Assembly: GCA_902494765.1 (NCBI GenBank)
Contig: CABUUK010000008.1
Coordinates: 1 to 50,398 of the forward strand
Length of the DNA: 50,398 nt
DNA from: an uncultured Collinsella sp.
GTDB taxonomy: Bacteria > Actinomycetota > Coriobacteriia > Coriobacteriales > Coriobacteriaceae
Direction of reading: 5' to 3'
Shown piece by piece: positions 25,367 to 34,499 of this stretch; within the stretch, counting starts at the first letter, position 1, and every line of letters begins with the position of its first letter. The position numbers and the translations under genes are program-made. The notes under the pieces are model-generated. The model saw nothing but the letters and a program-made list of their open reading frames with translations, was not told the DNA's origin and did not search any database.

Positions 25367-28300
25367 TTACGCCTCCTTCTTGGTCGAAGCAACAGAGCTG
25401 GCGGCGGCGGGCACAGCGCCAGCGACACCACCCGCCACATCAAAGCGAGCGACATCGGCGGCGTCGGCGCGACCGGTCACAATGTCAAACGCCAGCTCCT
25501 CGGCCTGCTCATGCGTCTTGCCGACGGCCTCGGCGGCGGCGACAATCGCCAGCACGCGCTCGTACTCGGTCGGAATGACCTTCACAAAGTGCTTGCTCAT
25601 CGTCTCAAAGCTGTAGAGCAGCTTAATGCCGCGCGGGCTCTGCGTCGCGTCCACGTGCTCCTGGACGAGCGCACGAATCTGCGCCAGCTCACCGGCCGTC
25701 GGGGCTTTAAGCTCAACGCTCTCGTGGTTCACACGGGCATCGAGCGTGCCGTACTGGTCAAAGACGTAAGCCACGCCGCCCGTCATGCCGGCGGCGAAGT
25801 TCTGCCCGACCTCGCCCAGGATGAGCGCCAGACCTCCCGTCATGTACTCGCAGCCATGGTTGCCGCAGCCCTCGACCACCACCGTGGCACCGGAGTTGCG
25901 TACGCCAAAGCGCTGGCCGGCCAGGCCGTTAATGAAGCCGCGGCCACTCGTAGCGCCAAAGAACGCAACGTTGCCCACGATGATGTTCTCGTCGAACTTG
26001 TAGGTCGCATGCGGGTTGGGGCGCACCGACACCTCGCCGCCCGAAAGGCCCTTGCCAAAGTAGTCGTTGGCGTCGCCGCACACGTTGAGCGTAATGCCGC
26101 GCGGCAGGAAGGCGCCAAAGCTCTGACCGGCCGAACCATCGCAATCGATGGTGATGGAGCCGGCGGGCAGGCCCTCGGGATGCGCCTTGGTCACCGCGTT
26201 GCCCAAGATGGTGCCCACGCAGCGGTTGACGTTGGCGATATCGGCGCGGAAGCGAATCGGACGCAGGTGCGCACGGGCATCGGCCGTATAGGGCACAAAC
26301 AACGTGGAGTCGAGCGTCTTTTCGAGCTCGCTGTCCGCAGCCATCTGGGGCAGGAAGTGACGGCCGTCGGCACCCGGGATATGGGCACCAAACTCACAGG
26401 TCGCGCTCGCCAGCACGGGCGACAGATCCAGCAGGTTAGCCTTGCGGTTGCCCGGGACCTCAATCTGGCGCAGGCACTCGGGATGGCCGACCATCTCGTC
26501 GACGGTGCGGAAGCCCAGGCTCGCCATGACCTCGCGCAGCTGCTCGGCAACAAAGAGCATAAAGTGCTCGACGTGCTCCGGCTTGCCGCGGAAGCCGCGA
26601 CGCAGGCGACAGTTTTGCGTGGCGATGCCGGCCGGGCAGGTATCCTGCTGGCAGTCGCGCTGCATGAGGCAGCCCATGGAGATGAGCGGCATGGTCGCAA
26701 AGCCAAACTCCTCGGCACCCAGCAGGCAGGCGACGGCAACATCGGTGCCGTCCATGAGCTTGCCGTCGGCCTCGAGCACCACGCGCGAGCGCAGGCCGTT
26801 TTGCAGCAGCGTCTGCTGGGCCTCGGCAAGGCCAAGCTCCAGCGGCAGACCGGCGTGCCAGATCGAATCGCGAGCAGCGGCACCCGAGCCGCCGTTGTGG
26901 CCGCTGATCAAAATCTTGTCGGCAGCGCCCTTGGCAACACCAGTGGCGATGGTGCCGACGCCGGCCTCGCTGACCAGCTTGACCGACACGCGCGCGCCGG
27001 GGTTGGCGTTCTTAAGGTCAAAGATCAGCTCTGCCAGGTCCTCGATGGAGTAGATGTCGTGGTGCGGCGGAGGCGAGATCAGGCCGATGCCGGGCGTGGA
27101 CTGACGGACCTCGGCAATCCAGGGGTAGACCTTCTTGCCGGGCAGGTGACCGCCCTCGCCGGGCTTGGCGCCCTGGGCCATCTTGATCTGAATCTCGAAG
27201 GCGCTGCACAGGTAGCGGCTCGTCACGCCAAATCGCGCACTTGCTACCTGCTTGATCGCGGAGTTCTTGGAGTCACCGTTAGCCAGTGGGGTCTCGCGAC
27301 GCGGATCCTCGCCGCCCTCGCCCGAGTTGGAGCGTCCATGCAGACGGTTCATGGCGATGGCCATGCACTCGTGCGCCTCTTTGCTGATGGAGCCATACGA
27401 CATGGCGCCGGTGTTAAAGCGGCGGACGATATTGAGCGCAGGTTCCACCTCGTCGAGCGAAACCGGGGTGCGGCCGCTGGCATCAAAGTCGAGCAGGTCG
27501 CGCAGGCGCACGGCACGGCCGGTGCGGTGCAGGCGGGCGCTGTACTCCTTAAAGGTGTCGTAGCTGTCCTCACGGCAGGCGGTCTGCAGCAAGTAGACAG
27601 TCTGCGGATCGATGAGGTGATCCTCGCCGCCGAGCGGGCGCCACTTAGTCAGACCCAGTGTGGGCAGCTGATCGGGAGCCGGGCTCTTAAGGATGGCGAG
27701 CGCGGCGTCGTAGCGTTCGTTCTGCTCGCGCTCGACGTCCTCGACACCCATACCGCCCACACGGCTCACCGTGCCGGCAAAGTACGCGTTGACGAACTCG
27801 GGCGTAAAGCCCACGGCCTCGAAGATCTGCGCCGAATGGTAGCTCTGCACCGTGGAGATGCCCATCTTGGACATGATGGAGACGATACCCGCCGTCGCGG
27901 CCTTATTGTAGTTGTCGATGCCCTGCTCGGCCGTCACGTCCAGGTCGCCGCGCGCCGCCAGATCGCGAATGCACGCATGCGCGTTGTACGGATAGATGCC
28001 GCTCGCGGAGTAGCCCACCAGCGCCGCAAAGTCGTGCGGAGACACGGCATCGCCGCACTCCACCACGATGTCGGCAAAGGTACGCACGCCGGCGCGGATC
28101 AGGTGGTTGTGCACGCAGCCCACAGCGAGCAGCGACGGCACGGGCACCTCGCCCGCAGCGGCACGATCGCTCAGCACCACGATGTTCACACCGTCGCGGA
28201 CCGCAGCCTCAACGTCCTCGGCAAGCTGCTTAAGCGCAGCCTGCAGCGCGCCCTCGCCGGCGTCGCGGCGGTAGACGGCACGGAAGCGACGGGTCTTAAA

Positions 28301-30064
28301 GCCCACGCGGTCGATGGCGCAGATGCGGTCGAACTCCTCCTCGTTGAGCAACGGGCGCTCCAGGCGCACCAGCTGGCAGGCCGTGCGGGAGTCCTCGAGC
28401 AGGTTACCGTGGTTGCCCAGGTAGAGCGTGGTCGAGGTTACCATATGCTCGCGCAGGGCATCGATCGGCGGATTCGTGACCTGGGCGAACAGCTGATAGA
28501 AGTAATCGAAGAACGAACGCGTCTTCTTGGACAGGCAGGCCAGCGGCGCATCGATACCCATCGAAGCGAGCGGTGCCTTGCCCTGCTGGGCCATGGGGCG
28601 CACGACCTCGTCAACATCATCCCAGTGATAGCCGAGCTTGGCCATACGCACGGCGGTAGGCACCTCGTCGTCCTCGGCGGGTGTTGCCGCAACGGGCTCA
28701 TCGAGCGCGTCGACGGTCAGCGTCTCCTCGGCAATCCAATCACGGTAGGGCTTTTCCTTGGCGTAACGGGCACGCAGCTCGTCGTTGTAGATGACGCGAC
28801 CGCGGGCAAAGTCGACCTCGAGCATCTGGCCCGGCCCCAGACAGCCGCTCGTCAGGATGTTCTCGGGGCTCACCTCGATGGTGCCCACCTCGCTTGCCAG
28901 CATAAAACGACCGTCGCGCGTCACATAGTAGCGGGCGGGACGCAGGCCGTTGCGGTCGAGGGCAGCACCCAGGGTACGGCCGTCGGTAAAGGCGATGGCG
29001 GCCGGGCCGTCCCAGGGCTCCATGAGCATGGACTGGTAGGCGTCGTAGGCGCGGCGCTCCTCGCTCAGGCTGTCGTTGTGGTCCCACGGCTCGGGCAGCA
29101 GCATGGACGCGGCACGCGTGAGCGGACGGCCGTTCATGACCAAAAACTCAAGCACATTGTCCAGAATCGCGGAGTCGGAGCCCTCGCGGTTGATGATGGG
29201 CATCACGCGCTCAAGATCGTGCTGCAGCACGGGGCTGTACAGGTTGGGTTCGCGGGCGCGAATCCAGTTGACGTTGCCCTTGAGGGTGTTGATCTCGCCG
29301 TTGTGGATGATAAAGCGGTTGGGATGTGCGCGCTCCCAGCTGGGCGTGGTGTTGGTGGAGTAGCGCGAGTGGACGAGCGCCACGGCCGTTTTGACGGCGG
29401 CGTCGTTGAGGTCGATGAAGAAACGGCGCATCTGCGTGGCCACAAGCATGCCCTTGTACACGATGGTGCGCGAGCTCATGGAGCACACATAGAAGATCTT
29501 GTCGCGCAGGGCGAACTCAGCGTCGGCCTTCTTTTCGATGGTGCGGCGGCACACGTACAGGCGACGCTCAAAGGCATCGCCGGCGGGCGTGTCGTCCGGA
29601 CGGCCCAGGAAAGCCTGCAGGATAGTAGGCATGCAGGCGCGGGCCGTCTCGCCCAGGTCGTGCGGGTCGACCGGCACCTCGCGCCAGAAGAGCAGCGGCA
29701 CGCCGGCTTCGGCGCAGCCCTCCTCAAACACGCGGCGGGCATCCTCTACACCCTTGTCGTCCTGCGGGAAGAACAGCATGGCCACGCCATAGTCGCCCTC
29801 TGCCGGCAGAATCTGACCGCACTTTTGAGCCTCTTTACGGAAAAAGTGATGCGGAACCTGGAACAGGATGCCAGCGCCGTCGCCGGTGTTCTTCTCGAGT
29901 CCCGTACCACCGCGGTGCTCCAAGTTAACCAGAATGGACAGTGCATCGTCCAGAATCTGGTGATGGCGCTCACCGTTGATATCGGCAAGCGCGCCGATGC
30001 CACATGCATCGTGGTCGAATTCGGGGCGATAAAGGCCCTGCTGCTGAGCGGAATCTGTCTGCAT
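25367..30064 (-). CDS. gltB: Glutamate synthase large subunit
   Basis: 1565 residues, full length. After a short propeptide the mature N-terminus is Cys in DACGIGALADI, the amidotransferase nucleophile. The order is then class II glutaminase domain (GRNDR-type region RYSTNTTPSWERAHP, HNGEINTLKGN), central domain, FMN-binding synthase domain (GEGGEDPRRETPLANGDSKNS, PPPHHDIYSIEDLA, SGHNGGSG, 3Fe-4S cysteines CLMQRDCQQDTCPAGIATQ), and C-terminal beta-helix (GRGFINGLAGQRFGVRNSGA). It makes two glutamates from glutamine and 2-oxoglutarate. ATG follows GGGGAGG. Confidence 0.96.
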   Translation of the reverse strand: MQTDSAQQQGLYRPEFDHDACGIGALADINGERHHQILDDALSILVNLEHRGGTGLEKNTGDGAGILFQVPHHFFRKEAQKCGQILPAEGDYGVAMLFFPQDDKGVEDARRVFEEGCAEAGVPLLFWREVPVDPHDLGETARACMPTILQAFLGRPDDTPAGDAFERRLYVCRRTIEKKADAEFALRDKIFYVCSMSSRTIVYKGMLVATQMRRFFIDLNDAAVKTAVALVHSRYSTNTTPSWERAHPNRFIIHNGEINTLKGNVNWIRAREPNLYSPVLQHDLERVMPIINREGSDSAILDNVLEFLVMNGRPLTRAASMLLPEPWDHNDSLSEERRAYDAYQSMLMEPWDGPAAIAFTDGRTLGAALDRNGLRPARYYVTRDGRFMLASEVGTIEVSPENILTSGCLGPGQMLEVDFARGRVIYNDELRARYAKEKPYRDWIAEETLTVDALDEPVAATPAEDDEVPTAVRMAKLGYHWDDVDEVVRPMAQQGKAPLASMGIDAPLACLSKKTRSFFDYFYQLFAQVTNPPIDALREHMVTSTTLYLGNHGNLLEDSRTACQLVRLERPLLNEEEFDRICAIDRVGFKTRRFRAVYRRDAGEGALQAALKQLAEDVEAAVRDGVNIVVLSDRAAAGEVPVPSLLAVGCVHNHLIRAGVRTFADIVVECGDAVSPHDFAALVGYSASGIYPYNAHACIRDLAARGDLDVTAEQGIDNYNKAATAGIVSIMSKMGISTVQSYHSAQIFEAVGFTPEFVNAYFAGTVSRVGGMGVEDVEREQNERYDAALAILKSPAPDQLPTLGLTKWRPLGGEDHLIDPQTVYLLQTACREDSYDTFKEYSARLHRTGRAVRLRDLLDFDASGRTPVSLDEVEPALNIVRRFNTGAMSYGSISKEAHECMAIAMNRLHGRSNSGEGGEDPRRETPLANGDSKNSAIKQVASARFGVTSRYLCSAFEIQIKMAQGAKPGEGGHLPGKKVYPWIAEVRQSTPGIGLISPPPHHDIYSIEDLAELIFDLKNANPGARVSVKLVSEAGVGTIATGVAKGAADKILISGHNGGSGAAARDSIWHAGLPLELGLAEAQQTLLQNGLRSRVVLEADGKLMDGTDVAVACLLGAEEFGFATMPLISMGCLMQRDCQQDTCPAGIATQNCRLRRGFRGKPEHVEHFMLFVAEQLREVMASLGFRTVDEMVGHPECLRQIEVPGNRKANLLDLSPVLASATCEFGAHIPGADGRHFLPQMAADSELEKTLDSTLFVPYTADARAHLRPIRFRADIANVNRCVGTILGNAVTKAHPEGLPAGSITIDCDGSAGQSFGAFLPRGITLNVCGDANDYFGKGLSGGEVSVRPNPHATYKFDENIIVGNVAFFGATSGRGFINGLAGQRFGVRNSGATVVVEGCGNHGCEYMTGGLALILGEVGQNFAAGMTGGVAYVFDQYGTLDARVNHESVELKAPTAGELAQIRALVQEHVDATQSPRGIKLLYSFETMSKHFVKVIPTEYERVLAIVAAAEAVGKTHEQAEELAFDIVTGRADAADVARFDVAGGVAGAVPAAASSVASTKKEA

Positions 30065-30246
30065 CGCGATCCTCCCCTAGGTGTTAGACAGTCAGTTGAC
30101 TAGGCATACTAGAAGCATCACCGGTCCGTTGTGTTTCCCGCCCGTTTCGAAACAATCGCGTAACGCACGCCCTACGAGTGGACACCGCCGACCTCAAGGG
30201 CGACAACATAGGCCCCAAGTTCGGCCTGCAAACTCACCTCTTCAAA

Positions 30247-30305
30247 CATCTCAATCTGTAACAGTAAGACCCAATTTCCATCCCTAGTTGTTACAGATCA
30301 AGACA
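30247..30305. repeat. Family D palindrome, single copy
   Basis: CATCTCAATCTGTAACAG pairs with TTGTTACAGATCAAGACA. It lies between the divergent gltB and mntH genes, the only solitary copy; the rest of this gap (30065-30246) holds nothing I can identify. Confidence 0.86.
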
Positions 30306-30361
30306 TTTCGGCAATCCCCTTTCACCAGCCTATCCAAATACAACAATTTTGTTAGTCTTGG

Positions 30362-30390
30362 TTAACTTTTTAGCCTAAAACAGGTATCCT
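30362..30390 (+). promoter_or_regulatory. mntH promoter with DtxR/MntR-like operator
   Basis: -35-like TTAACT (30362-30367), a 17-bp spacer and -10 TATCCT (30385-30390). The spacer contains the perfect palindrome TTTTAG-C-CTAAAA (30368-30380), similar in style to DtxR/MntR-family boxes. It fits manganese or iron repression of the transporter gene. Confidence 0.5.
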
Positions 30391-30426
30391 TTGCGGCGTC
30401 AAACAAACGACACGCAGGAGCGCACC

Positions 30427-31683
30427 ATGCTCAACCATCTCAAACATCATTTTGGCTCCCGACGCACCGGTGGTCACGGAGGCCTAGACATTGCGCGGCA
30501 CATCGGCCCCGGGCTGCTCGTGACCGTCGGCTTTATCGATCCGGGCAACTGGGCCTCAAATATGGCCGCGGGCTCGCAATTTGGCTACGCGCTGCTGTGG
30601 GTGGTCACGCTGTCCACGATTATGCTCATCGTGTTGCAGCACAACGCTGCACACCTGGGTATCGCAACGGGCGCCTGTCTTGCCGAAGCCACGACACGCT
30701 ACCTCCCCCGTTTCGTTGGACGCACGGTGCTCGCCAGTGCCTACCTCGCAACCATCGCCACCGCTATGGCCGAGGTCCTGGGCGGCGCGATCGCGCTCCA
30801 GATGCTCTTTGGACTGCCCGTGCGCGCCGGCTGCGTCATCGTGGCCGCGGCATCGATGGCAATGCTCATGACGAACTCCTACAAGCGTGCCGAGCGCTGG
30901 ATCATCGCCTTCGTCGGCGTGGTAGGACTCTCGTTTTTGGCCGAGCTTGCGCTGGTCAAGGTCGACTGGCCGCAAGCCGCCACAAGCTGGATCACACCCC
31001 GTATGCCCACTGGCTCTGCCGCGATTATCGTGAGTGTCCTGGGTGCGGTCGTTATGCCACACAACCTTTTTCTGCACTCCGAGGTCATCCAATCCATGCA
31101 CTTCGAAGGCCAAGGCGAGCGGGTTATCGAAGAACGCCTTCGCTACGAGCTCTTCGACACGCTCTTTTCGATGGGCGTGGGCTGGGCAATCAACTCGGCC
31201 ATGGTCATCCTGGCCGCAACGACCTTCTTTGCGCACGGCATTGTCGTAGATGACCTCACTGCCGCAGCGGCCACGCTCTCCCCCATCTTGGGCCCGGCAA
31301 GCTCGACCATCTTTGCGGTGGCACTGCTGTTTGCGGGACTATCGAGTAGTGTGACGGCGGGCATGGCGGCGGGAACCATCATCGCGGGCATGTTCGACGA
31401 GGAATACGACATCCACGACCGACATTCCTCGATTGGAGTGACGACCTGTTTCGTCGGCGCAGTGGCGGCGTGCCTGGTCGTCCCGAATCCTTTTGAGGGT
31501 CTCATTTGGAGCCAGGCGCTGCTGTCGCTTCAGCTACCGATTACGGTCTTTGTGCTCATACGGCTCACCAGCTCACGCCGCGTCATGGGCAAATACGCCA
31601 ACTCGCGCCCGCTCAACGCGTTGCTCGTAGGGATCGGTGCCATCGTGACGATTCTCGATGTCGTGTTGTTGACAGGGATGTAA
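30427..31683 (+). CDS. mntH: Nramp-family divalent metal transporter
   Basis: 418 residues, about eleven membrane helices. Helix 1 has DPGNW and helix 6 has VMPHNLFLHS, the metal-binding DPGN and MPH motifs of proton-coupled Mn2+/Fe2+ importers. ATG 30427 follows GCAGGAG. It stands alone, divergent from gltB, with family D palindromes on both sides and an operator-like palindrome in its promoter. Confidence 0.93.
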   Translation: MLNHLKHHFGSRRTGGHGGLDIARHIGPGLLVTVGFIDPGNWASNMAAGSQFGYALLWVVTLSTIMLIVLQHNAAHLGIATGACLAEATTRYLPRFVGRTVLASAYLATIATAMAEVLGGAIALQMLFGLPVRAGCVIVAAASMAMLMTNSYKRAERWIIAFVGVVGLSFLAELALVKVDWPQAATSWITPRMPTGSAAIIVSVLGAVVMPHNLFLHSEVIQSMHFEGQGERVIEERLRYELFDTLFSMGVGWAINSAMVILAATTFFAHGIVVDDLTAAAATLSPILGPASSTIFAVALLFAGLSSSVTAGMAAGTIIAGMFDEEYDIHDRHSSIGVTTCFVGAVAACLVVPNPFEGLIWSQALLSLQLPITVFVLIRLTSSRRVMGKYANSRPLNALLVGIGAIVTILDVVLLTGM

Positions 31684-31710
31684 TGGGACGGGGCACCTAC
31701 CCAGGCAAAC

Positions 31711-31768
31711 GTCTCGATCTGTAACATCTAAACCCGCTTTTGATGTCTAGATGTTACAGATCGAGATC
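31711..31768. repeat. Family D palindrome (doublet 5, first copy)
   Basis: GTCTCGATCTGTAACATCTA pairs with TAGATGTTACAGATCGAGAT, with an extended stem (20 bp). Confidence 0.88.
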
Positions 31769-31789
31769 ATTCCGAGGGACAGCTCCGTT

Positions 31790-31848
31790 TGTCTCGATCT
31801 GTAACAGGAAGACCCGTTTTGAGCCGTTAGACGTTACAGATTAAGACA
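31790..31848. repeat. Family D palindrome (doublet 5, second copy)
   Basis: TGTCTCGATCTGTAACAG pairs with CGTTACAGATTAAGACA. Confidence 0.88.
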
Positions 31849-31895
31849 AAAGGTCGGCCGGACTCACAACAGACAGGATCGGCCAACAGCAACCG

Positions 31896-31920
31896 TGATC
31901 CCTTGGGGGCGGAGGAAAAG
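31896..31920. repeat. Partial repeat E, copy 3
   Basis: TGATCCCTTGGGGGCGGAGG matches the first part of repeat E; the far end is replaced by the rubredoxin terminator. Confidence 0.65.
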
Positions 31921-31954
31921 GGCCCCGGCCGAGAATTCGACCGAGGCCCTTGGA
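31915..31954 (-). terminator. Terminator of the rubredoxin gene
   Basis: On the minus strand AAGGGCCTCGGTCG pairs with CGGCCGGGGCCCTT (G-U pairs allowed), followed by TTTTCC. Confidence 0.85.
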
Positions 31955-31990
31955 CAGAGCTATGTTCGGCTTTCGCCGTGTGTCTGCGAG

Positions 31991-32134
31991 CTACTCCTCG
32001 ACGAGCTCAAACTGATCGGGACCGACGCCGCACACCGGGCACACATAATCCTCGGGCAGCTCGGGCGTATCGACCTCAACCTCGTAACCGCAAACGACAC
32101 ACACGAACTTATACGTCTTCTTCTCCTCAGCCAT
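31991..32134 (-). CDS. Rubredoxin-like protein (47 aa)
   Basis: A short gene reading MAEEKKTYKFVCVVCGYEVE then YVCPVCGVGPDQFE. Two CxxC knuckles, CVVC and CPVC, would hold one iron atom. At 47 residues it is shorter than classical rubredoxin (about 53), lacking part of the loop between the knuckles, and resembles the C-terminal domain of rubrerythrins. It is a cytoplasmic one-electron carrier. AGAGGAG precedes the ATG. Its neighbour upstream is a flavin reductase, a likely redox partner. Confidence 0.88.
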   Translation of the reverse strand: MAEEKKTYKFVCVVCGYEVEVDTPELPEDYVCPVCGVGPDQFELVEE

Positions 32135-32178
32135 GATGTTCTCCTCTCAAACGCGACTGGTGATGTACTTCATTTATC

Positions 32179-32206
32179 AGTATAGATTCTTAATAATATA
32201 ATGCAA
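32179..32206 (-). promoter_or_regulatory. Promoter of the rubredoxin gene
   Basis: Minus strand: -35 TTGCAT (32201-32206), a 16-bp spacer, -10 TATACT (32179-32184), in a markedly AT-rich gap. Confidence 0.6.
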
Positions 32207-32223
32207 GTATTTTTAAAACATTT

Positions 32224-32727
32224 CTAGCCTTGATACGAGGACGCCTTCGGAGGCGTCTTGCCCTTCAGGACCTTATGGTAGTAATCGTAGGTGAGCGGCG
32301 TCTCGTCACTCAAGCGCTCGGCATCCTCGACCTCGCCGATAAACAGTAGATGCGTGCCAACATCCACAGTGTCGATCAAATGGCAGCTAAACAGGGCCGC
32401 CGCGTGCTCGGGCACATAGGGCATGCCCAGAGCCGTCTCGCGGGTCTCGTATTTGGCAAACTTGTCATAATCGCTGCTGGTGCGGAAGCCAAAGTTGCCG
32501 ATATAGAGCATGTCGGCCGTCTGATCGATCACGGTCAGCGCGAAGGCCTTGGCCGACGCGATGACGCCCGAGGTGACATTGTCCTTGTTCACGGCAACCG
32601 AAATACGCGGCGGCATGGACGTCACCTGCACCGCAGTGTTGATGACGCAGCCGGCGCGCAACCCGTCTGCCGCAGCGCTCACCACGTACAGACCGCTCGG
32701 CATGGTAAAGAACGCAGTTTTGTCCAT
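32224..32727 (-). CDS. Flavin reductase-like FMN-binding protein
   Basis: 167 residues of the split-barrel flavin reductase family: MPSGLYVVSAAADGLRAGCVINTAVQVTSMPP is the typical N-terminal FMN-binding region, with NKDNVTSGVI and FGFRTSSDYDKF after it. Similar domains form the flavin part of high-molecular-weight rubredoxins in anaerobes, used for oxygen or NO detoxification through flavodiiron proteins. A separate rubredoxin gene follows at 31991, so the pair may do the same job unfused. ATG 32727 follows GGGGAG. Confidence 0.85.
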   Translation of the reverse strand: MDKTAFFTMPSGLYVVSAAADGLRAGCVINTAVQVTSMPPRISVAVNKDNVTSGVIASAKAFALTVIDQTADMLYIGNFGFRTSSDYDKFAKYETRETALGMPYVPEHAAALFSCHLIDTVDVGTHLLFIGEVEDAERLSDETPLTYDYYHKVLKGKTPPKASSYQG

Positions 32728-32778
32728 AACGATCACTCCCCTAGCTCGGGTTGGAACCTCATGAATGTATGTACCCAC

Positions 32779-32813
32779 AAAAAAGGCGGCACCCATAACG
32801 GACGCCGCCTTTG
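32779..32813 (-). terminator. Terminator downstream of smpB
   Basis: Minus strand: AAAGGCGGC pairs with GCCGCCTTT, followed by TTT. Confidence 0.8.
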
Positions 32814-32855
32814 AGACATATGTGTCAGAACAGTAAGAAAGATGAGACGCCCGCA

Positions 32856-32920
32856 GTTGCGGTGAAATAGGGACTGAATAGCCCCTCAAATAGGCAAAAC
32901 AGTCCGTATTCCACCGCAAC
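32856..32920. repeat. 65-bp palindromic element A, copy 2
   Basis: Same length and arms as copy 1 (GTTGCGGTG and CACCGCAAC, GGGACTG and CAGTCC). Here it is not enclosed by B arms. It lies 14 bp past the smpB stop. Confidence 0.87.
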
Positions 32921-32933
32921 TTATACAGAGTGC

Positions 32934-33404
32934 CTAGCGGTTGCGTTCCTTAAGGGCGCGGTCGATCTCGCGTTGGACATCACGCTTGGCCATGTCCTCG
33001 CGCTTGTCGTAGAGCTTCTTGCCGCGACCCAGACCCAGCAGCAGCTTTACGCGGCCGTCGGTATTAAAGTAGAGCTCCAACGGAACCAGCGCATAACCAC
33101 GGTTGCGAAGTTTGCCGTCAAGAAAGTCGATCTCCTTGCGGTGCAGCAGCAGACGACGCCGACGGTCGGGATCGCGATTCCACACGCCACCATGGCTATA
33201 AGGGTGGATATGCAGTCCGACGAGCCAGCACTCGCCGCCACGAATCAGCGCAAAAGTGTCAGTGATCTGACAGGCGCGCTCGCGAATCGACTTGACCTCG
33301 GTGCCGCTCAGCTCAATACCGCACTCAAACGTCTCATCGATAAAGTACTCGTGATGTGCCGAGCGATTCTTGGAAATGAGTTTGCGCTCGCGCTTACTGG
33401 GCAT
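32934..33404 (-). CDS. smpB: SsrA-binding protein (trans-translation)
   Basis: 156 residues. Family landmarks: NRSAHHEYFIDETFECGIELSGTEVKSIRE at the N-terminal beta-barrel, PYSHG, HRKEIDFL, and a basic C-terminal tail GRGKKLYDKREDMAKRD that enters the decoding centre. It binds tmRNA and rescues stalled ribosomes. ATG 33404 has AAGGAGG. The start overlaps the end of the TPR gene by 11 bp, so translation is coupled. RNase R, which works with SmpB-tmRNA, is also in the window. tmRNA itself was not found here. Confidence 0.95.
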   Translation of the reverse strand: MPSKRERKLISKNRSAHHEYFIDETFECGIELSGTEVKSIRERACQITDTFALIRGGECWLVGLHIHPYSHGGVWNRDPDRRRRLLLHRKEIDFLDGKLRNRGYALVPLELYFNTDGRVKLLLGLGRGKKLYDKREDMAKRDVQREIDRALKERNR

Positions 33405-34311
33405 CGCCGGCCTCCTTGGCGCCATCGGAACCCTTGCCCGTAGCTTCGCGCTTTGCCTTGCGCTCGGCATTGAGCTCGGCATCGCTCTCGCGCACCAGTT
33501 TAATAATCGCCGCGCAGGCCTCCTCGCCCACCAAGTCGCGAGCACGCACCGTCAGGCGCGTCGCCTCCTGCTTGTCGCCGTCGCTTGCAGCATCGGTCGC
33601 GCACATAATCAGGCAGATGGCAATCTCGGCCGAAGGCGAGGTCGGAACGCCTTGCAGGGCCAGTTCACCCATCACGTGCTCGTCGCTCTCATCGGCGGCA
33701 TCCGGATAGGTGGTATGGATCTTGTTGAGCAGGCGCGTCGTATGCGCATCGTTGGGCGCCAGGCGCAGTGCCAGACGCGCGCAGCCCACGGCAGCCGAAA
33801 CGTTCTCGGTCTCGGGCTCCAAGAAGTACTGACCTAGATTGGCGTAAGCGCGGGCGGCGCACTTGCCATCGCTTGCACGCTCCAGCACCGAGAACGAGAG
33901 CGATGCCCATTCCTGCTTGTCCTCGAGAGCGCGGAACAGCTCGGCCAAATCCAAGCGATAGTTGCAGTTCATGGGGTCCCAACGCACAGCCTGCATCAGG
34001 GCATTACGAGCGCTCACATAATCCTGCTGGCGAATGTAGGCAAACGCCATATCAGAGTACAGGCGGTCAAACGGCACCTCGACCTGCACGAGCTCGCGCG
34101 GATCCTTCTCCACGCGGCGATAGGCCAAGCGCTCAAACTTGCTATCGAAGCTAAAGTATTGGCGCTTCTCCTCCGTCTTGCACTCGGCGTCGATATACTC
34201 CTCGGCGAGCTCCACCAGGCGCTCCAGCAGCGGCGTCGCCGTAGCCAGGTCGCCCTGCGCCAGATAGTTCTCGGCATACGTGATATCTTGCAAGCTGATG
34301 GGCAGATCCAT
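33394..34311 (-). CDS. Helical-repeat (TPR-like) protein of unknown function
   Basis: 305 residues, all-helical, no signal peptide. TPR-like repeats are visible in SDMAFAYIRQQDYVSARNALMQAVRWDP, DLAELFRAL and AYANLGQYFLE with following helices. The C-terminus is a charged tail (KAKREATGKGSD). ATG 34311 follows GAGGAG. Operon with smpB by overlap. Role unknown; a link to trans-translation is only suggested by position. Confidence 0.75.
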   Translation of the reverse strand: MDLPISLQDITYAENYLAQGDLATATPLLERLVELAEEYIDAECKTEEKRQYFSFDSKFERLAYRRVEKDPRELVQVEVPFDRLYSDMAFAYIRQQDYVSARNALMQAVRWDPMNCNYRLDLAELFRALEDKQEWASLSFSVLERASDGKCAARAYANLGQYFLEPETENVSAAVGCARLALRLAPNDAHTTRLLNKIHTTYPDAADESDEHVMGELALQGVPTSPSAEIAICLIMCATDAASDGDKQEATRLTVRARDLVGEEACAAIIKLVRESDAELNAERKAKREATGKGSDGAKEAGDAQ

Positions 34312-34367
34312 GGCTACTCCTCGATCTGAGCGAAACACGGCAGGCGCCGTATATACGGTCAATACAC

Positions 34368-34395
34368 AAAACCCGGGTCTCTTACGAGGCCCGGG
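34368..34395 (-). terminator. Terminator of the tRNA operon
   Basis: Minus strand: CCCGGGCCTC and GAGACCCGGG with one mismatch, loop GTAA, then TTTT. Confidence 0.85.
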
Positions 34396-34405
34396 CGTTC
34401 AATTT

Positions 34406-34482
34406 TGGTAGCCCGTACCAGATTCGAACTGGTGATCTCCGCCTTGAGAGGGCGGCGTCCTAAACCGCTAGACGAACGGGCC
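34406..34482 (-). tRNA. tRNA-Glu (anticodon CUC)
   Basis: The cloverleaf folds fully: acceptor GGCCCGT with ACGGGCT (first pair G-U), D-arm, anticodon stem CCGCC/GGCGG with loop CTCTCAA, T-arm with GTTCGAATC. The 3' CCA is encoded. It reads GAG. Second gene of a two-tRNA transcript. Confidence 0.95.
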
Positions 34483-34499
34483 ATATGTAGCAAATGCAA

